A stretch of DNA of 46,534 nt from Lachnospiraceae bacterium (GTDB lineage: Bacteria; Bacillota; Clostridia; Lachnospirales; Lachnospiraceae): positions 1-46,534 of the forward strand of contig JAILAF010000137.1 in NCBI GenBank assembly GCA_024681775.1, written 5' to 3'. Position 1 is the first letter of the stretch, and each line of letters opens with the position of its first letter. The notes under the pieces were generated by a model, which saw only the letters and a list, made by a program, of their open reading frames with translations, was not told the origin of the DNA and searched no databases. The position numbers were made by a program, and so were the translations under genes. Shown one piece after another: positions 1 through 9,272 of this stretch.

Positions 1-1
1 G

Positions 2-637
2 GAGGAAAGTCTCGGCCCGGAAGACGCTTACGAACGGCCCGAGGACGCCTTCTACTACGAGCCCCTCTCGGAGGAGCTGATCCGTTACATCACAGGCAGT
101 TCCTATCCCGCGGATGCGGATAGTGCGCAGGTTTCCCTGGAGGATCTGCGGTATGTGCACATCCTGCATTATGATTTTGACGGTGAAGTGCAGGAGGGAG
201 AGCTGATCTGCAACGAGTACATCGCCCGGGACCTGGTGGAGATCTTCTACGAGCTCTACCGGAACGAGTACCAGCTGGAGAAGGTACGGCTCATCGATGA
301 ATATCAGGGAGACGATCACCTCTCCATGGCGGACAACAACACCTCCTGCTTCAATTACCGGGTGGTGGATGATACCACATCCCTCTCCAAGCACGCATAC
401 GGTCTCGCCCTGGACATCAATCCCTTCTACAACCCTTATGTGCGTGCGGACTCCGCAGGCGGCTGGTACGTGTCTCCGGAAGGGGCGGAAAGCTATGCCG
501 ACAGGAAGAAGGATTTCCCGCACAAGATCGACGAGAACGACCTCTGCTACCAGCTCTTTACGGAGCATGGCTTCTTCTGGGGCGGTAACTGGAAATGGAC
601 CAAGGACTACCAGCACTTCCAGAAGGTGCCGGAGTAA
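2..637 (+). CDS. M15-family D,D-peptidase-like protein, 5' end missing
   Basis: The frame is open from the window edge, so the gene starts upstream; the GTG at 155 is internal. The visible 211 residues end in a VanY-like/M15 metallopeptidase domain. Visible zinc ligands are H and D in SKHAYGLALDIN and the late H in DYQHFQK. W-rich FFWGGNWKWTKD before the last His is typical of the Peptidase_M15_4 type. Family members cut D-Ala or L-Ala-D-Glu bonds in peptidoglycan peptides, outside the membrane. No N-terminal signal or anchor can be judged because it lies outside the window. The gene converges on rplQ and shares its terminator. The family is clear; the exact bond cleaved is not. Confidence 0.8.
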   Translation, partial: EESLGPEDAYERPEDAFYYEPLSEELIRYITGSSYPADADSAQVSLEDLRYVHILHYDFDGEVQEGELICNEYIARDLVEIFYELYRNEYQLEKVRLIDEYQGDDHLSMADNNTSCFNYRVVDDTTSLSKHAYGLALDINPFYNPYVRADSAGGWYVSPEGAESYADRKKDFPHKIDENDLCYQLFTEHGFFWGGNWKWTKDYQHFQKVPE

Positions 638-663
638 GGCATCCGCTTGCCAAATTGATGCAA

Positions 664-697
664 CAAAAAAACCGGGCAGATTGCCCGGTTTTTTTTA
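664..697. terminator. Bidirectional intrinsic terminator between the M15 gene and rplQ
   Basis: ACCGGGCA (671-678) pairs with TGCCCGGT (682-689) around a 3-nt loop, with an A tract on the left and a T tract on the right. It can therefore stop transcripts from both the plus-strand peptidase gene and the minus-strand ribosomal operon. Confidence 0.92.
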
Positions 698-702
698 TAT
701 CC

Positions 703-1308
703 TTATACCAGCTCGAGAACAACCTCAAGCGCACCGTCGCCCTTTCTCTGAGCGATCTTGATGATGCGGGTGTAGCCGCCCTTGCGGTTCACGTACTTGG
801 GTGCGATCTCGTCGAAAAGCTTCTGAACCAGATCCACTTCCTTGGTAGCCTTCTTCTTGCCCTTAACACCGGGGGTGGCCTCGGTCACAGGGTAGAGAAC
901 CTTCATCATCTGACGTCTTGCGTGGAGGCGGGAAGGCTGATCCTTCTTGATCTCCTTCTGAACCTCGTCGTAAACGGGAACAGTGATGCCGTTCTCAAAG
1001 TGAAGAAGCTTGCCGTCCTTGTCACGATTGGTATCTGCAAGAACGTCGCCGGTCTCCTTGTTGATGATCTGCTTCACGCGCTTGCCGTCCTTGTCCTTGC
1101 GGGCAACCTTAGCGGTAACGGTAACGGTGTCGAAGTTATCCTTCTCCTTGACAGCCAGGGCGATGAGGCCCTCAGCGATCTTCTGTACCTCTTTTGCCTT
1201 GGACTCGGTGGTGATGATGCGTCCGTTAGCGATCAGAGCGGTTACCTGGTTTCTGAGAAGTGCTTTTCTCTGAGCAGAGGTTCTGCCCAACTTTCTGTAC
1301 TTTGCCAT
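703..1308 (-). CDS. rplQ: 50S ribosomal protein L17 with a large internal insertion
   Basis: L17 sits near the peptide exit tunnel of the 50S subunit. The start [17 protein letters not shown] and the end GGYTRIIKI...[12 protein letters not shown] are typical. The protein has 201 residues against about 120 in Bacillus. The excess is mostly one block at about residues 55-128, lysine/aspartate-rich, between the ALAVKEKDN segment and the conserved SRLHARRQ segment. A shorter lysine-rich stretch ([13 protein letters not shown]) follows. The start is supported by an AAGGA box. It is the last gene of the alpha operon, followed directly by a terminator. Confidence 0.97.
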   Translation of the reverse strand: MAKYRKLGRTSAQRKALLRNQVTALIANGRIITTESKAKEVQKIAEGLIALAVKEKDNFDTVTVTAKVARKDKDGKRVKQIINKETGDVLADTNRDKDGKLLHFENGITVPVYDEVQKEIKKDQPSRLHARRQMMKVLYPVTEATPGVKGKKKATKEVDLVQKLFDEIAPKYVNRKGGYTRIIKIAQRKGDGALEVVLELV

Positions 1309-1427
1309 GATATTTTCCTTTCTTCATGGATGCCCGGCCGTGCCTTATGGTCTTACCGCCCGAACATGGATTCATGTTTACATACCGATCGGTGCCCTTG
1401 GTCTTATCCTCCCGGCATTTGTGACGC

Positions 1428-2393
1428 TTATACTTCCTCGCCGGATCTGAGGCCGAGGCCCATATCGCTCAGCTTGGCAAGAACCTCATCCAGAGACTTC
1501 TTACCGAGGTTACGGACCTTCATCATGTCCTCAGCGGTCTTTGCACACAGCTCGCCAACGGTATTGATGTTGGCTCTCTTGAGGCAGTTGAAGGAACGAA
1601 CGGAAAGCTCCAGTTCCTCAATGCTCATGCTGTCAACGGACTTCTCCTTGGGAGCGCCCTCGATGGGTACGGGGATCACGGAAGCGTTCTGTGCGCGCTC
1701 GGAGAGGTTGATGAAGAGTGCCAGATGCTCGGAAAGCACCTTTGCGGCAAGACTTACAGCCTCGTCGGGAGCCAGGGTTCCGTTGGTGTACACATCCAGG
1801 GTGAGCTTGTCATAGTCAGTGCTCTGACCCACACGGGTATTCTCCACGGTGGTGTTGACACGCTCGATGGGAGTGTAGATGGAATCTACAGAGATCATTC
1901 CGATGGGAAGATCGTCTCTCTTGTTCTTGTCGGAGCTTACATAGCCTCTGCCCCTGGTGATGGTGAGCTCAATGTACAGTCTCGCGTCATCTCCGCACAG
2001 AGTAGCAATGACCTGATCGGGATTCATGATCTCCAGGTCAGCATCAAGGCGGATGTCGGATGCCTTGATCACGCCCTCGCCGCTTGCTTCGATAAATGCG
2101 GTCTTGGGCTCATCGCTCTCGTCGGTATTCTTGATTGCAAGGCTCTTGATGTTCAGGATGATCTCCGTCACATCCTCCTTGACTCCGGGGATGGTGGTAA
2201 ACTCGTGCTGCACACCCTCGATCTTCACCTGGCTGACAGCGCAGCCGGGAAGGGAGGACAGCATAATCCTGCGTAAAGAATTGCCTAACGTGATGCCATA
2301 GCCTCTCTCAAGGGGCTTGATGACGAATCTGCCGTATCTGTTATCGTCGGAAATCTCAGCAATTTCAATATTCGGTCTTTCAAAATCGAACAC
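1428..2393 (-). CDS. rpoA: DNA-directed RNA polymerase subunit alpha
   Basis: The alpha subunit nucleates RNA polymerase assembly; its C-terminal domain contacts UP elements and activators. The N-terminal domain carries [21 protein letters not shown] and the C-terminal domain carries the helix-hairpin-helix segment [21 protein letters not shown] place the start at the GTG at 2391-2393, giving 321 aa beginning [18 protein letters not shown] lies 7 nt upstream of it. The longer frame to 2414 simply translates this ribosome binding site as MKKEG and is rejected. It lies between rpsD and rplQ in the alpha operon. Confidence 0.97.
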   Translation of the reverse strand: MFDFERPNIEIAEISDDNRYGRFVIKPLERGYGITLGNSLRRIMLSSLPGCAVSQVKIEGVQHEFTTIPGVKEDVTEIILNIKSLAIKNTDESDEPKTAFIEASGEGVIKASDIRLDADLEIMNPDQVIATLCGDDARLYIELTITRGRGYVSSDKNKRDDLPIGMISVDSIYTPIERVNTTVENTRVGQSTDYDKLTLDVYTNGTLAPDEAVSLAAKVLSEHLALFINLSERAQNASVIPVPIEGAPKEKSVDSMSIEELELSVRSFNCLKRANINTVGELCAKTAEDMMKVRNLGKKSLDEVLAKLSDMGLGLRSGEEV

Positions 2394-2470
2394 GCAAATA
2401 CCCTCCTTTTTCAAACCATCGTTTCAGTGATCCGCAAAGGATCGAAGTCCATGCGGGGTTCAGCTTACGA

Positions 2471-3064
2471 TTACTTGGAGTACAACTCGACGATCAGCAT
2501 CTCGTTGACGGGAACGTCGATCAGCTCTCTGGTGGGAAGACTCTTAACGGTTCCCTTGAGGTTCTCGATGTCGCTGTCAAGCCATTCGGGAGCAATTCTG
2601 CCTGCGGTGATCTCGGTGATGTCCTTGAACCTCTGGATTCCTCTGGACTTCTCCTTAACCTCGATCACATCCCCTGCCTTTACGTGATAGGAAGGAATGT
2701 TGATGATCTTGCCGTTGACGGTGATATGCTTGTGACCAACCACCTGGCGTGCCTCTCTGCGGGTTCTTGCGAATCCGAGACGGAAGACAACATTGTCCAG
2801 TCTGGTCTCCAGCAGAACCATCAGGTTCTCACCGGTCATGCCCTTCTGCATATCGGCCTTCTCGTAGTAGTTACGGAAAGGCTTCTCCAGAACGCCATAG
2901 ATGAACTTTGCCTTCTGCTTCTCGCGGAGCTGAAGTCCATACTCACTGACCTTCTTGCCTGCATGCTGAGGCTGGCGATTGGAGGTCTTGCTGTAGCCGA
3001 GAACAGCCGGCTCCAGGCCGAGTGCTCTGCATCTCTTCAATACGGGTACGCGATTTACTGCCAT
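2471..3064 (-). CDS. rpsD: 30S ribosomal protein S4
   Basis: S4 is a primary 16S rRNA binder that nucleates 30S assembly. The 197-aa protein has the S4 RNA-binding fold at about residues 88-150 ([35 protein letters not shown]). The N-terminal region has only one cysteine, so this is the zinc-free form. In Bacillus rpsD is a separate autoregulated gene; here it is inside the alpha operon, 179 nt after rpsK. That spacer contains a structured repeat. AAGGATT precedes the ATG. Confidence 0.97.
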   Translation of the reverse strand: MAVNRVPVLKRCRALGLEPAVLGYSKTSNRQPQHAGKKVSEYGLQLREKQKAKFIYGVLEKPFRNYYEKADMQKGMTGENLMVLLETRLDNVVFRLGFARTRREARQVVGHKHITVNGKIINIPSYHVKAGDVIEVKEKSRGIQRFKDITEITAGRIAPEWLDSDIENLKGTVKSLPTRELIDVPVNEMLIVELYSK

Positions 3065-3160
3065 TTTTCTAATCCTTTCATGAATGTTGTTTACAGCGCT
3101 GACGCGCCTTCTTCCAACGTTTTAGGGTACCTAACTCTTAATACAAAACATTTGCAGACG

Positions 3161-3238
3161 GTCGGTTTGTTTACAAACCGACGTTTTTGTAGAAAATCTT
3201 TGCGAAGAAGCCACTGCTTCGAGCAATTAGATTTTCTA
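3161..3238 (-). repeat. Two-stem structured intergenic repeat, copy A (rpsK-rpsD spacer)
   Basis: A simple hairpin, GTCGGTTTG/CAAACCGAC (3161-3169/3174-3182), is followed after 7 nt by a branched stem. Its outer helix is 3190-3199 with 3229-3238, 10 bp. Next come the 4-bp helix TTGC/GCAA, an internal loop GAA/GA, the 5-bp helix GAAGC/GCTTC and the loop CACT, with a 2-nt bulge TT at 3227-3228. Coordinates read on the plus strand; genes on both sides are transcribed on minus, starting 5 nt after the rpsK stop. Copies B and C share this plan with changed but still paired stems. Confidence 0.8.
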
Positions 3239-3243
3239 AAAAA

Positions 3244-3648
3244 CTAGACGCGGCGACGCTTGGGAGGTCTGCATCCGTTATGAGGAACCGGAGTTACATC
3301 CGTAATGCTGGTGACCTGCAGACCTGCAGCAGCCAGTGCACGAATCGCAGCCTCACGTCCTGAGCCGGGACCCTTGACGAATACGTCAACAGTCTTCAGA
3401 CCATGGATGAGAGCAGCCTTGGTTGCGGTCTCAGCAGCAACCTGTGCAGCATACGGAGTAGATTTCCTTGAACCTCTGAAGCCCAGTCCGCCCGAGCTTG
3501 CCCAGCTCAGTGCATTTCCGTGGTCATCCGTCAGGGTAACGATGGTGTTATTGAAGGATGCCTGGATGTGTGCCTGGCCATGTTCAACGTTTTTCTTAAT
3601 GCGCTTCTTTGTAGCCGCCTTCTTAGCGACATTCTTATTAGATGCCAT
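3244..3648 (-). CDS. rpsK: 30S ribosomal protein S11
   Basis: S11 lies on the 30S platform near the E-site mRNA. The 134-aa protein has the typical core [15 protein letters not shown], the glycine-rich [13 protein letters not shown] and the basic C-terminus [11 protein letters not shown]. It lies 73 nt downstream of rpsM. The ribosome binding site is weak (AGGTTAG), so translation may depend partly on the upstream gene. A structured repeat begins a few bases after its stop codon. Confidence 0.97.
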   Translation of the reverse strand: MASNKNVAKKAATKKRIKKNVEHGQAHIQASFNNTIVTLTDDHGNALSWASSGGLGFRGSRKSTPYAAQVAAETATKAALIHGLKTVDVFVKGPGSGREAAIRALAAAGLQVTSITDVTPVPHNGCRPPKRRRV

Positions 3649-3721
3649 GATAAACTAACCTACTTTCCTTTTCTGGTTCCCATGAACCGTTGTCTGGTTA
3701 CAAATTACTTACGCTGCCGGA

Positions 3722-4093
3722 TTACTTCTTCTTGTTGGCAACGGTACGCTTCGGGCCCTTACGGGTACGAGCATTGTTCTTGGTGTTCTGTCCGCGAACA
3801 GGAAGTCCCTTTCTGTGACGGATGCCGCGATAGCAGCCGATCTCCTGCAGGTTCTTGATGTTCATTGCGACTTCTCTTCTCAGGTCACCTTCGACCATCA
3901 CGCCGAGAGTATCGATCGCATTGGTGATCTTCTTCACTTCCTCGTCAGTGATGTCTCTCACTCTGGTGTCGGGATTCACGCCGCACTCAGCAAGGATCTT
4001 GCTTGCGGTGCTTCTACCGATACCATAAATGTAGGTGAGACCGATCTCAATTCTTTTGTCTCTGGGCAAATCTACACCTTCGATACGAGCCAT
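3722..4093 (-). CDS. rpsM: 30S ribosomal protein S13
   Basis: S13 is in the 30S head and bridges to the 50S subunit. The 123-aa protein begins [21 protein letters not shown] and ends with the basic tail [11 protein letters not shown]. The segment [21 protein letters not shown] is characteristic. GGAGG lies 7 nt before the ATG. A 192-nt spacer rich in hairpins separates it from rpmJ upstream. Confidence 0.97.
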   Translation of the reverse strand: MARIEGVDLPRDKRIEIGLTYIYGIGRSTASKILAECGVNPDTRVRDITDEEVKKITNAIDTLGVMVEGDLRREVAMNIKNLQEIGCYRGIRHRKGLPVRGQNTKNNARTRKGPKRTVANKKK

Positions 4094-4285
4094 TTTGTTT
4101 CCTCCATAATCTCTGCGATGCTCTTATCGCATTAGCTTTACGCCACGTGGGCGCCTGATGTGCGCGCTTTCGCGCCGGCACGGTTACCAATTGATTGGGG
4201 CAATGCCCAACCGGACACATCGATCATCCGATCTTTCTCCCGAACGGCAGAGCCGTTCAGCAGTATCAAGAAGTAACAAGGTGTA
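4094..4285 (-). promoter_or_regulatory. Hairpin-rich rpmJ-rpsM spacer, possible rpsM leader
   Basis: On the transcribed strand this spacer holds GAACGGC-TCT-GCCGTTC. It also holds a GTGC/GCAC stem closing GCGC-GAAA-GCGC (a GNRA-type tetraloop) and CGCC-CACGT-GGCG. The rpsM ribosome binding site is at the proximal end. Most neighbouring spacers in the operon are under 30 nt. In E. coli the RNA before rpsM is the S4-binding control site, so an autogenous leader is possible; I see no direct proof and no terminator-type T run. Confidence 0.4.
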
Positions 4286-4399
4286 TTAACCCTGTCTCTG
4301 CTTGTGCTTGGGATTTTCACAGATGATACGAATACGTCCTTTTCTCTTGATGACTTTGCACTTTTCGCACATAGGTTTTACAGAACTTCTAACCTTCAT
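4286..4399 (-). CDS. rpmJ: 50S ribosomal protein L36 (zinc form)
   Basis: This short gene encodes 37 residues starting [17 protein letters not shown]. The zinc ligands C11, C14, C27 and H32 are all present, so it is the zinc-binding paralogue. L36 stabilises 23S rRNA near the peptidyl transferase domain. AAAGGAGGG lies 7 nt before the ATG. It follows infA and precedes rpsM, the usual Gram-positive order. A promoter sits directly upstream. Confidence 0.96.
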   Translation of the reverse strand: MKVRSSVKPMCEKCKVIKRKGRIRIICENPKHKQRQG

Positions 4400-4433
4400 C
4401 TCAAAGCCCTCCTTTCAAAAAAGACCGTTTAAT

Positions 4434-4462
4434 ATCTTATCACGCCCGTTATCCCTTTGCAA
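4434..4462 (-). promoter_or_regulatory. Promoter for the alpha operon (rpmJ-rplQ)
   Basis: On the minus strand TTGCAA (4457-4462) and TAAGAT (4434-4439) are separated by exactly 17 nt. The predicted start is near 4427, giving a leader of about 28 nt that carries the rpmJ ribosome binding site. It would transcribe rpmJ, rpsM, rpsK, rpsD, rpoA and rplQ independently of the upstream S10/spc transcript. Confidence 0.6.
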
Positions 4463-4514
4463 GAAAAATTTTTTCTTTCGGGATCGGGCGAAATAATTCC
4501 TGTTCAGATGTTTC

Positions 4515-4733
4515 TTATTTATCTCTCCAAATGATTCTTCCCTTGGTCAGATCATAGGGGGAAAGTTCCATTGTGACCTTGTCGCCGGGGAGGATACGGA
4601 TGAAATTCTGACGCAGCCTTCCGCTGATGGTTGCCAGAACCTGGTGCCCGTTCTCCAGCTCCACCTTGAACATGGTGTTGGGGAGCTTCTCTACTACAAC
4701 GCCTTCGATCTCAATGACATCACTCTTCGACAT
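4515..4733 (-). CDS. infA: Translation initiation factor IF-1
   Basis: IF-1 occupies the A site of the 30S subunit during initiation. The 72-aa OB-fold protein starts [11 protein letters not shown] and contains [27 protein letters not shown] use the ATG at 4731-4733 because GGAGGT lies just upstream and the length matches the family. A longer in-frame start at 4787 would overlap map by 16 nt and is not needed. It follows map directly. Confidence 0.95.
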   Translation of the reverse strand: MSKSDVIEIEGVVVEKLPNTMFKVELENGHQVLATISGRLRQNFIRILPGDKVTMELSPYDLTKGRIIWRDK

Positions 4734-4771
4734 GTTTACCTCCATAGCGGATTTGATATCCGGGGTGTTCC

Positions 4772-5575
4772 TTATCTGCTTTCGCAAAGGATCTTTTCAT
4801 ACTCTGCGGTGCGTTCCCGCTCCCGCTCTCCCATACTCAGGATCTCCGGACATCCGTCCGTGATCAGGATGGTGTTTTCGTAATGGGCCGCCCAGGAGCC
4901 GTCCTGGGTCTGAATGGTCCATTCGTCTTCGTTATACTCTATGTCCGGTCTGCCCAGGGTGAAGATGGGCTCAATGGCCGCCGTCATCCCCGCTTTCAGC
5001 TTTCCGGTAAAAATCTTCCCGGGATAGTTCGGAACAAAGGGCTTCTCATGAAGAGATGTTCCGATGCCGTGTCCGGTGAGCTCCCGGACAATGCCGATCC
5101 CGTTTCGGTCCGCACAGGCACCGATGGCAGCCGAGATATCCCGGATCCGGTTTCCTGGGACCGCTTTTGCGATGCCTTCGAAAAAGGCCCGCTCCGTCAC
5201 CTCGATGAGGCGCCGCACCTCCGGGGAGATCTCTCCCACCGGGAAGGTCCTGGCAGCGTCGGAATGGTAACCCTCATAGATCAGGCCCGCATCCACGCTG
5301 ACGATGTCTCCGTCGGAGAATACCGTATCCTTTGTGGGGATGCCGTGCACCACCCTGTCGTTCACGGAGACACAGATGTTGGCGGGAAACCCTTCATATC
5401 CTTTGAAATTGGAAGGAACACCAAAGGATTCCAGGATCCTGCCGGCGTGATCATCCAGGTCCCGGGCACTCATCCCCGGCCGGATGCTGCCGGCCAGTTC
5501 GTCGAGCATCAGGCCCAGGAGCCTGTTGGATTCACGCATTTTTTCAATTTCCGAAGCAGTCTTGATCTTCCACAT
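4772..5575 (-). CDS. map: Methionine aminopeptidase, type I
   Basis: It removes the initiator methionine from nascent proteins in the cytoplasm. The five metal ligands are visible: D in [11 protein letters not shown] in [10 protein letters not shown] in [11 protein letters not shown] in AAIEPIF and E in AHYENTILI. The 267 residues match the type I family plus a short arginine/glutamate-rich C-terminal tail ([18 protein letters not shown]). The ATG begins 2 nt after the adk stop, without a clear ribosome binding site, suggesting translational coupling to adk. Confidence 0.95.
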   Translation of the reverse strand: MWKIKTASEIEKMRESNRLLGLMLDELAGSIRPGMSARDLDDHAGRILESFGVPSNFKGYEGFPANICVSVNDRVVHGIPTKDTVFSDGDIVSVDAGLIYEGYHSDAARTFPVGEISPEVRRLIEVTERAFFEGIAKAVPGNRIRDISAAIGACADRNGIGIVRELTGHGIGTSLHEKPFVPNYPGKIFTGKLKAGMTAAIEPIFTLGRPDIEYNEDEWTIQTQDGSWAAHYENTILITDGCPEILSMGERERERTAEYEKILCESR

Positions 5576-5577
5576 GA

Positions 5578-6219
5578 TCAGCCGAGGATGGAAGTGATAT
5601 CCTCAAAGACCTTCTCCATGGGCTGAGTGCCGTCCACAGTCTTCAGGACACCCTTGCCGGTGTAAAAGTCGATGAGGGGCTGGGTCTGCTCGTGATAAAC
5701 CTTCAAACGGTTCTGCACGGTCTCGGGCTTGTCATCGTCACGGAGCACCAGCTCGCTGCCGCAGGTATCGCAGATGCCTTCCTGCTTCGGAGGGATGTGC
5801 TCGATGTGGTAGGTGGCGCCGCACTTCAGGCAGGCGCGTCTGCCGGACATACGCTTTACGATGTTCTCATCGGGTACTTCCACGTTGACGGCGTAGTCGA
5901 TGGACTCATTCAGCTTCGTCAGCGCCTCGTCCAGAACCTCAGCCTGGGGAATGGTGCGGGGGAAGCCGTCCAGCACGTAGCCGTTCTTGCAATCGGGCTG
6001 TGCCACGCGATCCAGCAGGATCTTGACGGTCAGCTCATCGGGAACCAGCAGTCCCTTATCCATATATTCCTTGGCCTGCTTTCCCAGCTCGGTGCCGTTC
6101 TTGATGTTGGCACGGAAAATATCTCCGGTGGAGACATGAGGGATCTGATAACGCTCAGCGATCATCTTTGCCTGGGTGCCTTTTCCGGCGCCGGGTGCTC
6201 CCAACATAATAATCTTCAT
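5578..6219 (-). CDS. adk: Adenylate kinase, zinc-containing LID
   Basis: It catalyses ATP + AMP = 2 ADP. The P-loop GAPGAGKGT lies at residues 7-15. The LID domain (about residues 127-160) carries two CxxC pairs, CLKCGATYH and CDTCGSEL, the zinc-binding form common in Gram-positive bacteria. The 213-residue length is normal. GGAGG precedes the ATG. It lies between secY and map in the spc operon. Confidence 0.96.
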   Translation of the reverse strand: MKIIMLGAPGAGKGTQAKMIAERYQIPHVSTGDIFRANIKNGTELGKQAKEYMDKGLLVPDELTVKILLDRVAQPDCKNGYVLDGFPRTIPQAEVLDEALTKLNESIDYAVNVEVPDENIVKRMSGRRACLKCGATYHIEHIPPKQEGICDTCGSELVLRDDDKPETVQNRLKVYHEQTQPLIDFYTGKGVLKTVDGTQPMEKVFEDITSILG

Positions 6220-6313
6220 AAGTAACCTCCATCATGCATTTTGCCTGTTTTCACAGGATTTCAGAATGTAGTACCGGGTTGGTGCAAAATTACCGTCGCA
6301 ATGTCGCGACAAA

Positions 6314-6342
6314 GAGCCACGCGGAAAAAGCCCGTGTGGCTC
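6314..6342 (-). terminator. Hairpin after secY, weak terminator or attenuator
   Basis: On the minus strand GAGCCACACGG pairs with CCGCGTGGCTC with one mismatch, around a T-rich loop, followed by only TTTGTC. The T run is short, so it probably attenuates or protects the 3' end of the secY message rather than ending transcription. A further small hairpin (CCTGT/ACAGG, near 6243) lies just before adk. Confidence 0.35.
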
Positions 6343-6349
6343 AGTATTT

Positions 6350-7663
6350 TTAGTTCTCCAGGAATCCTTTGTAATTGCGAACCAGCATCATGGACTCGAC
6401 CTGCTTTACCGTCTCAAGCACAACGCTGACGATAATGATCAGGCTGGTACCGCTGGTAGATACGCTCGCTCCGAAGATGCCGCTGAAGAAATAGGGCAGT
6501 ACGGAAACGATGATCAGACCGACGGCGCCGATGAACACGATGTAGCTCAGCACCTTGCTCAGGTAGTCGCTGGTGGGCTTGCCGGGACGGATGCCCGGGA
6601 TGAAGCCGCCTCCGCGCTTCAGGTTGTCCGCCACCATCAAAGGATTGAAGGTGATGGAGGTGTAGAAGTAAGCGAAGAACACGATCAGGACCACGTAGAT
6701 CAGCAGGCCGATGGAGTATTTCCACTCGGAAGTGTTGAACCAGTGATTCGAATTCAGGTACTTCAGGATCTCACCCCATACGCCGGCTCCATTGTAACCG
6801 ACGAAGGAGGAAATGATGATCGGGAACTGGAAAATGGACTGTGCAAAGATGATCGGGATGACACCGGAGGTGTTCACCTTCAGGGGAATATGGGAGGTAT
6901 TGCCGCCAACCATGTTTCTTCCCTGAACCTTCTTGGCGTACTGCACGGGAATCCTGCGCTCGCCGCCGTTGAGGATGATCACCAGGATCACCATCGCCAG
7001 GATAATGGCAAGGATGATCAGTGCGGCAAGGATGGCCGTTGCAGGCGCCTTGCCCTTTACGAACAATTCGTACAGGCTGCTCAGATCCATGGGCAGACGG
7101 GAGATGATATTAATGACCAGGACGACGGAGATACCGTTGCCCACACCATGCTCGGTGATCTGCTCACCTACCCACATCAGGAATGCGGATCCTGCAGTCA
7201 GTGCAACAATACAGGTGATCACGTTGATCGCATTGTACTCCACCAGGTAGCCCTGTCTGCCAAAGCCGATGGCCATGGCAGTGGACTGGATGATCGCCAG
7301 AGCGACGGTCACATATCTGGTGATGGTTACGATCTTTTTTCTTCCCTCTTCGCCCTCACGCTGCATTTCCTCCAGCTGGGGGATCGCAATGGTAAGGAGC
7401 TGCATGATAATGGAAGACGTGATGTACGGATTGATATTGAGTGCCAAAATGGACATGTTCAGGAACGAACCGCCGGTGATGGCATCAAAGAAGCTGAACG
7501 CACCGCTTGTCTGTTGCGCAAACCAGTTCGCAAAGAAACTCCGGTCTACTCCGGGCACCGGCAACTGGGATCCGATACGAATGACCACCAGCATTGCAAA
7601 GGTGAAGAGAAGACGCTGTCTGATCTCTTTAATCTTGAATGCATTTTTTAACGTTGCGAACAT
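6350..7663 (-). CDS. secY: Protein translocase subunit SecY
   Basis: SecY forms the membrane channel of the Sec translocon, with SecE and SecG encoded elsewhere. The 437-aa protein has about ten hydrophobic segments and family landmarks RIGSQLPVPGVD near the N-terminus, the cytoplasmic loop GGERRIPVQYAKK, and GGGFIPGIRPGKPT. GAGG lies 8 nt before the ATG. It lies in the conserved place between rplO and adk. Confidence 0.97.
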   Translation of the reverse strand: MFATLKNAFKIKEIRQRLLFTFAMLVVIRIGSQLPVPGVDRSFFANWFAQQTSGAFSFFDAITGGSFLNMSILALNINPYITSSIIMQLLTIAIPQLEEMQREGEEGRKKIVTITRYVTVALAIIQSTAMAIGFGRQGYLVEYNAINVITCIVALTAGSAFLMWVGEQITEHGVGNGISVVLVINIISRLPMDLSSLYELFVKGKAPATAILAALIILAIILAMVILVIILNGGERRIPVQYAKKVQGRNMVGGNTSHIPLKVNTSGVIPIIFAQSIFQFPIIISSFVGYNGAGVWGEILKYLNSNHWFNTSEWKYSIGLLIYVVLIVFFAYFYTSITFNPLMVADNLKRGGGFIPGIRPGKPTSDYLSKVLSYIVFIGAVGLIIVSVLPYFFSGIFGASVSTSGTSLIIIVSVVLETVKQVESMMLVRNYKGFLEN

Positions 7664-7698
7664 TTCATTATCCTCTTTATTGAATTGAAAAACTCTGC

Positions 7699-8139
7699 TT
7701 AAACTTCTTCAGCAGTTCCACCGACAGCTTCGATCTTCTCCTTAGCGGATGCAGAGAAGGCATTTACCTTCACATCAAGCTTCTTGGTCAGTTCTCCATT
7801 TCCGAGGATCTTAACGCCGTCTCCGGCCTTTTTGATCACACCGCTCTCAAGAAGAGTCTCGACGGTAACAGTGGTACCGTTCTCGAATCTCTCAAGTGCA
7901 CTGATATTGATTGCGACGATCTCAAGATGGTTACGATTGGTGAAACCTCTCTTGGGGATACGTCTGTAGAGGGGCATCTGGCCACCCTCAAAGCCGATTC
8001 TGGGAGCTCCGGAACGAGCCTTCTGTCCCTTATGGCCCTTGCCGGCAGTCTTGCCGTTTCCGGAAGCGTGACCGCGGCCTCTTCTAAAATTATCGCTGTG
8101 CTTAGAGCCTGCAGCAGGCTGAAGATTGGATAATTCCAT
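7699..8139 (-). CDS. rplO: 50S ribosomal protein L15
   Basis: L15 is a late-assembly 50S protein with a long N-terminal extension. The 146-aa product has the glycine-rich [24 protein letters not shown] region and [24 protein letters not shown] lies 7 nt before the ATG. It lies between rpmD and secY in the spc operon. Confidence 0.97.
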   Translation of the reverse strand: MELSNLQPAAGSKHSDNFRRGRGHASGNGKTAGKGHKGQKARSGAPRIGFEGGQMPLYRRIPKRGFTNRNHLEIVAINISALERFENGTTVTVETLLESGVIKKAGDGVKILGNGELTKKLDVKVNAFSASAKEKIEAVGGTAEEV

Positions 8140-8152
8140 GAAAGACTACCTC

Positions 8153-8338
8153 CTATGCTTCTTCTACCTTGACCAGATGACTGATCAGGCGAACCTGTCC
8201 CTTAGTTGCATCGTTATCGGGAAGCACTACGGACTGACCGATCTTGCGAAGACCCATGGAATTCGCGATCGCTTTATTCTTCGGTACTGCGCCAATGAGG
8301 CTCTTTACCAAAGTAACTTTTACTTTCTTATCTGCCAT
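8153..8338 (-). CDS. rpmD: 50S ribosomal protein L30
   Basis: This is a small 50S protein. The 61-aa product MADKKVKVTLVKSLIGAVP...VLPDNDATKGQVRLISHLVKVEE is typical. I use the ATG at 8336-8338. A TTG two codons upstream (8344) is possible, but it would sit only about 4 nt from GGAGG, whereas the ATG lies about 10 nt away. It lies between rpsE and rplO. Confidence 0.93.
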   Translation of the reverse strand: MADKKVKVTLVKSLIGAVPKNKAIANSMGLRKIGQSVVLPDNDATKGQVRLISHLVKVEEA

Positions 8339-8354
8339 TGCCAATGCTCCTCCT

Positions 8355-8867
8355 TTACGCCATGATCTCTTCCACGGACTTGCCGCGCTTCTTGGCTACC
8401 TCTTCGGGAGTCTTCAGCTCAGCGAGGCCGTTCAGAGTGGCCAGAACAACGTTCTGCTTATTGTTAGAACCAAGAGACTTGGTACGGATATTCTTGATTC
8501 CTGCCAGCTCACAAACCACACGCGCGGGACCGCCTGCGATGATACCGGTACCTTCGGGAGCTCTCTTCAGAAGCACGTTGGAAGAACCGTACTGACCTAC
8601 GAAATCGTGGGTGATGGAGCTGTTCTCGTCCAGAGCGATCTCAACGAGATGCTTCATAGCATCTTCCTTACCCTTACGGATTGCCTCGGGAACTTCCTTT
8701 GCCTTGCCCAGGCCGGCACCTACGTGGCCCTTGCCGTCACCGACAACCACCAGCGCGGTAAAGCGGGAATTGCTTCCGCCCTTAACAACCTTGGTAACGC
8801 GCTTGATGGTAACTACCTTGTCCTGCAGTTCGTCCAACTGGCTTGCATCTATGATTGTACGCTTCAT
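8355..8867 (-). CDS. rpsE: 30S ribosomal protein S5
   Basis: S5 contributes to decoding accuracy and the mRNA entry path. The 170-aa protein begins at the S5 N-terminal double-stranded RNA-binding segment ([20 protein letters not shown]) and contains [22 protein letters not shown] and [21 protein letters not shown]. It lies between rplR and rpmD with 16-nt spacing on both sides. Confidence 0.97.
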   Translation of the reverse strand: MKRTIIDASQLDELQDKVVTIKRVTKVVKGGSNSRFTALVVVGDGKGHVGAGLGKAKEVPEAIRKGKEDAMKHLVEIALDENSSITHDFVGQYGSSNVLLKRAPEGTGIIAGGPARVVCELAGIKNIRTKSLGSNNKQNVVLATLNGLAELKTPEEVAKKRGKSVEEIMA

Positions 8868-8883
8868 CTTTCTCTTTCCTTTC

Positions 8884-9252
8884 CTAGAATTCCAAGCCAG
8901 CTTCTCTAGCTGCCTCTGCCAATGCCGCTACCTTACCCATGTAGATAAAGCCGCCTCTGTCGAAGACAACCTCTTTGATTCCCTTCTCCAGTGCTCTCTT
9001 GGCGATAACGGTTCCTACATATGCTGCTGCTTCAACATCGTTGGTCTTCTTCAGCTCGCTCTTGACTTCCTTCTCCATGGTGGATGCAGCTGCCAGAGTT
9101 ACGCCTGCTTCGTCATCGATAATTTGAGCATACATATGATTATTGCTTCTGAATACTGCAAGACGAGGTCTCTGCGCAGTACCGCTGAAGCGGTTACGAA
9201 TTCTGCCATGCTTCTTTGCACGGACTTCCTGTCTGGATGCTTTATTAACCAT
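8884..9252 (-). CDS. rplR: 50S ribosomal protein L18
   Basis: L18 binds 5S rRNA together with L5. The 122-aa protein contains [31 protein letters not shown] and ends [28 protein letters not shown] use the ATG at 9250-9252, 8 nt from GGAGA, rather than the GTG two codons upstream. It lies between rplF and rpsE. Confidence 0.96.
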   Translation of the reverse strand: MVNKASRQEVRAKKHGRIRNRFSGTAQRPRLAVFRSNNHMYAQIIDDEAGVTLAAASTMEKEVKSELKKTNDVEAAAYVGTVIAKRALEKGIKEVVFDRGGFIYMGKVAALAEAAREAGLEF

Positions 9253-9272
9253 CTTCACACTCTCCTTATCAA

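Noticed and set aside
4138..4320. 60-codon minus-strand frame overlapping rpmJ
   Set aside because: It covers the hairpin-rich spacer and overlaps L36 in another frame without a start signal.
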